This document shows, piece by piece, positions 6,023 to 8,296 of a stretch of DNA of 8,296 nucleotides. The position numbers and the translations under genes are program-made. Positions within the stretch are counted from its first letter, which is position 1; each line of letters starts with the position of its first letter. Source of the DNA: Magnetovibrio sp. (GTDB taxonomy: Bacteria > Pseudomonadota > Alphaproteobacteria > Rhodospirillales > Magnetovibrionaceae); NCBI GenBank assembly GCA_016763895.1, contig JAESSV010000172.1, forward strand, positions 1 through 8,296. Reading direction: 5' to 3'. The notes under the pieces were generated by a model. It saw nothing but the letters and a program-made list of their open reading frames with translations, did not search any database and was not told the DNA's origin.

Positions 6023-7435
6023 ATGTTAAAATTTGGATCGCGTTTGCTGTTTGTGATGGTTTTGTGGGGGGGCAGTTCAGCCTTTGCCCAAAATAAGGTT
6101 GTTCCGCAAAGCAAAGTCGCGGTGCAGTTTTCTTATGCGCCTTTGGTGAAAAAAACCGCACCGGCTGTGGTGAACGTGTTTACATCCAAAACAGTTCGGG
6201 CCCGTAAAATATCGCCGTTGTTTAACGATCCGTTTTTTCAGCGATTCTTTGGCGGACAACTGCGGCGCAATGCACCGGGGCCAAAGAAAAAAGTCCAAAA
6301 TTCATTGGGGTCCGGCGTCTTGATCGACAGCACGGGCATTATCGTCACCAACAATCACGTGATCGCCGGGGCAGAAGAAATCAAGGTGGTGCTCAGCGAC
6401 CGCAGGGAATTTTCGGCCAAGCTTGTCGGCACGGATAAACGCACAGACATTGCTGTATTAAAAATTAACACCGGCGGCGAAGCCCTCCCTTACTTAAAAC
6501 TCAGCGATCCCGATGCTCTGGAAATCGGAGATTTGGTGTTGGCCATTGGCAATCCTTTTGGGGTTGGGCAAACGGTCACCAGCGGCATTGTTTCGGCTAT
6601 GGCCCGCACCAATATTGGCGTCTCGGATTTAAATTCCTTTATTCAAACGGACGCCGCCATTAACCCCGGTAATTCCGGTGGTGCGTTGGTGGATATGCAT
6701 GGTCGCCTGGTCGGCGTGAATACGGCTATTTTTTCAAAATCAGGGGGGTCCAACGGTATTGGTTTTGCGATCCCGGTGAACATGGTGTCCCATGTGGTGA
6801 AAAGCTTGCTGACTTCGGGGGGAGTGGTGCGGCCTTGGTTTGGGGCCAGCGGGCAAACGGTGACGTCTGATATCGCCAATGCTTTGGGCATGAAACGCCC
6901 CGTGGGCATTATGGTGACATCGGTTCACGGTCTGGGCTCAGCCAAGAAAGCCGGCGTTCGTGTCGGCGACGTTTTGTTGTCCATCAATGGCTATGAATTG
7001 CATGAAGTCCAAGACTTGCGTTTTCGCATTGCGACCCAAGGCGTCGGTGATGCGGTCAAGGTGACGTTGATGCGCCGGGACGGCAAAGTGACTTTGGATA
7101 TGGTGTTGGAAGCGCCCCCCGAAATTCCGAAGAAAAATAAAACTCTGCTCAAGGGACAACATCCTTTTGACGGGGCTTTGGTGGCCAACCTTTCTCCTGC
7201 TTTGGCGGACACGTTGGGTTTGCCGCATGTGGCAAAAGGCGTGATCTTGTTGCAACTGGATCGGCGCAAAAATGCGGCACGTTTGGGCTTGAAACCCGGC
7301 GACATCGTTAAGAAAATTAATGGCGTAGAAATTAACAGTGTGCGCCAACTTGCCCAAATCATGGGCATCAATTTATCGGGTTGGTTGGTTGTGATTGACC
7401 GGGGTGGACGCGAAGTCAAGTTGGTGGTGCGCTAA
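6023..7435 (+). CDS. Periplasmic Do/DegQ-type serine endoprotease (HtrA family)
   Basis: HtrA-family proteases degrade and chaperone misfolded envelope proteins. From the chosen start the product has 470 residues: a Sec signal peptide (1-22, charged start, hydrophobic core LLFVMVLW, cleavage after AFA), a trypsin-like domain (about 35-262) and two PDZ domains (about 265-365 and 385-468). The catalytic triad is His112 (TNNHVI), Asp142 (RTDIAVLK) and Ser218 (NPGNSGGA). The LA loop with the FFQRFFG motif is short, more like DegQ than E. coli DegP. The two PDZ domains rule out DegS, which has one. An in-frame ATG at 5993 would add ten charged residues before the signal peptide and has no ribosome binding site, whereas the 6023 start has a weak AACGGA five bases upstream. 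The gene follows the operon terminator and directly abuts rarA. I leave the symbol blank because degP, degQ and mucD names are used inconsistently in this class. Confidence 0.93.
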   Translation: MLKFGSRLLFVMVLWGGSSAFAQNKVVPQSKVAVQFSYAPLVKKTAPAVVNVFTSKTVRARKISPLFNDPFFQRFFGGQLRRNAPGPKKKVQNSLGSGVLIDSTGIIVTNNHVIAGAEEIKVVLSDRREFSAKLVGTDKRTDIAVLKINTGGEALPYLKLSDPDALEIGDLVLAIGNPFGVGQTVTSGIVSAMARTNIGVSDLNSFIQTDAAINPGNSGGALVDMHGRLVGVNTAIFSKSGGSNGIGFAIPVNMVSHVVKSLLTSGGVVRPWFGASGQTVTSDIANALGMKRPVGIMVTSVHGLGSAKKAGVRVGDVLLSINGYELHEVQDLRFRIATQGVGDAVKVTLMRRDGKVTLDMVLEAPPEIPKKNKTLLKGQHPFDGALVANLSPALADTLGLPHVAKGVILLQLDRRKNAARLGLKPGDIVKKINGVEINSVRQLAQIMGINLSGWLVVIDRGGREVKLVVR

Positions 7436-8296
7436 ATGGCGACCTTGTTCGAAGACCAGGCCCCAAGGCCCCTAGCCGACAGGTTACGCCCCGAAAGCCT
7501 GGACCAGGTTGTGGGGCAGGGGCATCTTTTGGACGCCAAAGGTCCCTTGGGGCGCATGGTCAAGGCTGAACGGCTGTCCAGGCTTGTTCTCTGGGGGCCT
7601 CCGGGCACAGGCAAGACCACCATCGCGCGGTTGCTGGCCCTGCACACCAAATTGTTCTTTGAGCCCCTGTCGGCGGTGTTTTCCGGGGTGGCGGATCTTA
7701 AAAAAGTTTTTGCCCGCGCGCGTGAACGCCGCGAAGCCGGACAAGGCACGTTGTTGTTCATTGACGAAATCCACCGCTTTAACAAAGCCCAACAAGACGG
7801 ATTTTTACCCTATGTCGAAGACGGCACCGTGATCTTGGTGGGTGCCACAACGGAAAACCCGTCTTTTGAGCTGAACGGAGCGTTGTTATCACGATGTCAG
7901 GTTCTGGTGCTCAACCGCCTTGACGATCATGCGCTGGAAGAACTCATCACCCGCGCCGAAGATGAAACGGGCAAGTCTTTGCCGGTGGAACTTGACGCCC
8001 GCGCGGCCTTGCGCGCCATGGCGGATGGCGACGGACGGTATTTGTTGAATTTGGCCGACGAATTGATGGCCCTGACCGATGGGGATGAGCTGTTGAGCAC
8101 GGCGGATTTGGCCCACGTGGTGCAAAAACGCGTGCCGCTGTATGATAAATCTCAAGAAGGGCATTACAATTTGGTTTCTGCCCTGCACAAATCTTTGCGC
8201 GGATCAGACACGGACGCAGCGTTGTATTGGTTTGCGCGGATGTTGGACGGCGGCGAAGATCCCCATTTTATTGCCCGCAGGCTGACACGGTTTGCC
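7436..8296 (+). CDS. rarA: Replication-associated recombination protein A, AAA+ ATPase (3' truncated by window)
   Basis: RarA (MgsA, related to eukaryotic WRNIP1) is a clamp-loader-like AAA+ ATPase that acts at stalled replication forks and single-stranded DNA gaps. The 287 codons in the window are open to the last base. Visible motifs are the N-terminal PLADRLRPESLDQVVGQGHL (12-31), Walker A GPPGTGKT (54-61), Walker B LLFIDEIHRF (106-115), sensor 1 GATTENPSFE (136-145), the arginine finger in ALLSRC (Arg153), sensor 2 in GDGRYLLNLAD (198-208), and the family-specific region DKSQEGHYNLVSALHKSLRG (237-256). RarA proteins are usually about 430-450 residues, so roughly 150 residues, including most of the tetramerisation region, lie beyond the window. 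ATG begins on the base after the protease stop (TAAATG), so coupled translation is likely; only a weak GGTGG precedes it. Confidence 0.95.
   Translation, partial: MATLFEDQAPRPLADRLRPESLDQVVGQGHLLDAKGPLGRMVKAERLSRLVLWGPPGTGKTTIARLLALHTKLFFEPLSAVFSGVADLKKVFARARERREAGQGTLLFIDEIHRFNKAQQDGFLPYVEDGTVILVGATTENPSFELNGALLSRCQVLVLNRLDDHALEELITRAEDETGKSLPVELDARAALRAMADGDGRYLLNLADELMALTDGDELLSTADLAHVVQKRVPLYDKSQEGHYNLVSALHKSLRGSDTDAALYWFARMLDGGEDPHFIARRLTRFA

Noticed and set aside
7509..7832. 107-codon + strand open frame
   Set aside because: It is an out-of-frame shadow of rarA, which has clear AAA+ motifs in the correct frame.
1..8296. Mobile elements, CRISPR arrays, tRNA/rRNA genes, toxin or defence systems
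   Set aside because: No transposase, direct-repeat array, cloverleaf or accessory gene was seen. The gene order is continuous conserved housekeeping sequence.

Overview
The window is a conserved chromosomal housekeeping region, with every recognised gene on the + strand. It holds the end of the spc ribosomal-protein operon, the alpha operon, and two genes downstream of it. The order is rplR(end)-rpsE-rpmD-rplO-secY-adk-rpsM-rpsK-rpoA-rplQ-htrA/degQ-like-rarA. The insertion of adk between secY and rpsM, the absence of rpsD (S4) and rpmJ from the alpha operon, and the htrA-like and rarA genes after rplQ all point to an alphaproteobacterium. The moderate base composition and the protein sequences would suit a Rhodospirillales-like lineage, but I cannot name a genus from the sequence.

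Region by region: 1-2695 carries rplR, rpsE, rpmD, rplO and secY in a tight array with gaps of 5-27 nt, each gene having a clear Shine-Dalgarno (SD). adk overlaps secY by ATGA. The 105-nt adk-rpsM gap contains a near-consensus sigma70-type promoter (TTGACT-16-TATAAT) with a GC-rich discriminator, an 11-bp perfect inverted repeat flanking that promoter, and an 8-bp hairpin touching the rpsM SD. rpsM starts with TTG. rpsK follows closely. A 128-nt structured gap with an attenuator-like hairpin then precedes rpoA, which starts with GTG. A second 123-nt structured gap separates rpoA from rplQ. A strong intrinsic terminator at 5931-5965 closes the operon. After it comes a secreted Do/DegQ-type serine protease, directly abutted by rarA, which runs off the window end.

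The first ten genes make translation and transcription machinery (50S and 30S proteins, RNA polymerase alpha), the SecYEG channel, and adenylate kinase. The last two are a periplasmic quality-control protease and a replication-fork ATPase. I found no mobile element, CRISPR array, tRNA/rRNA gene or undescribed multi-gene system. The coding content is ordinary. What deserves a second look is the non-coding structure at the adk-rpsM, rpsK-rpoA and rpoA-rplQ junctions, which resembles leader or attenuation control but is inferred by eye only.
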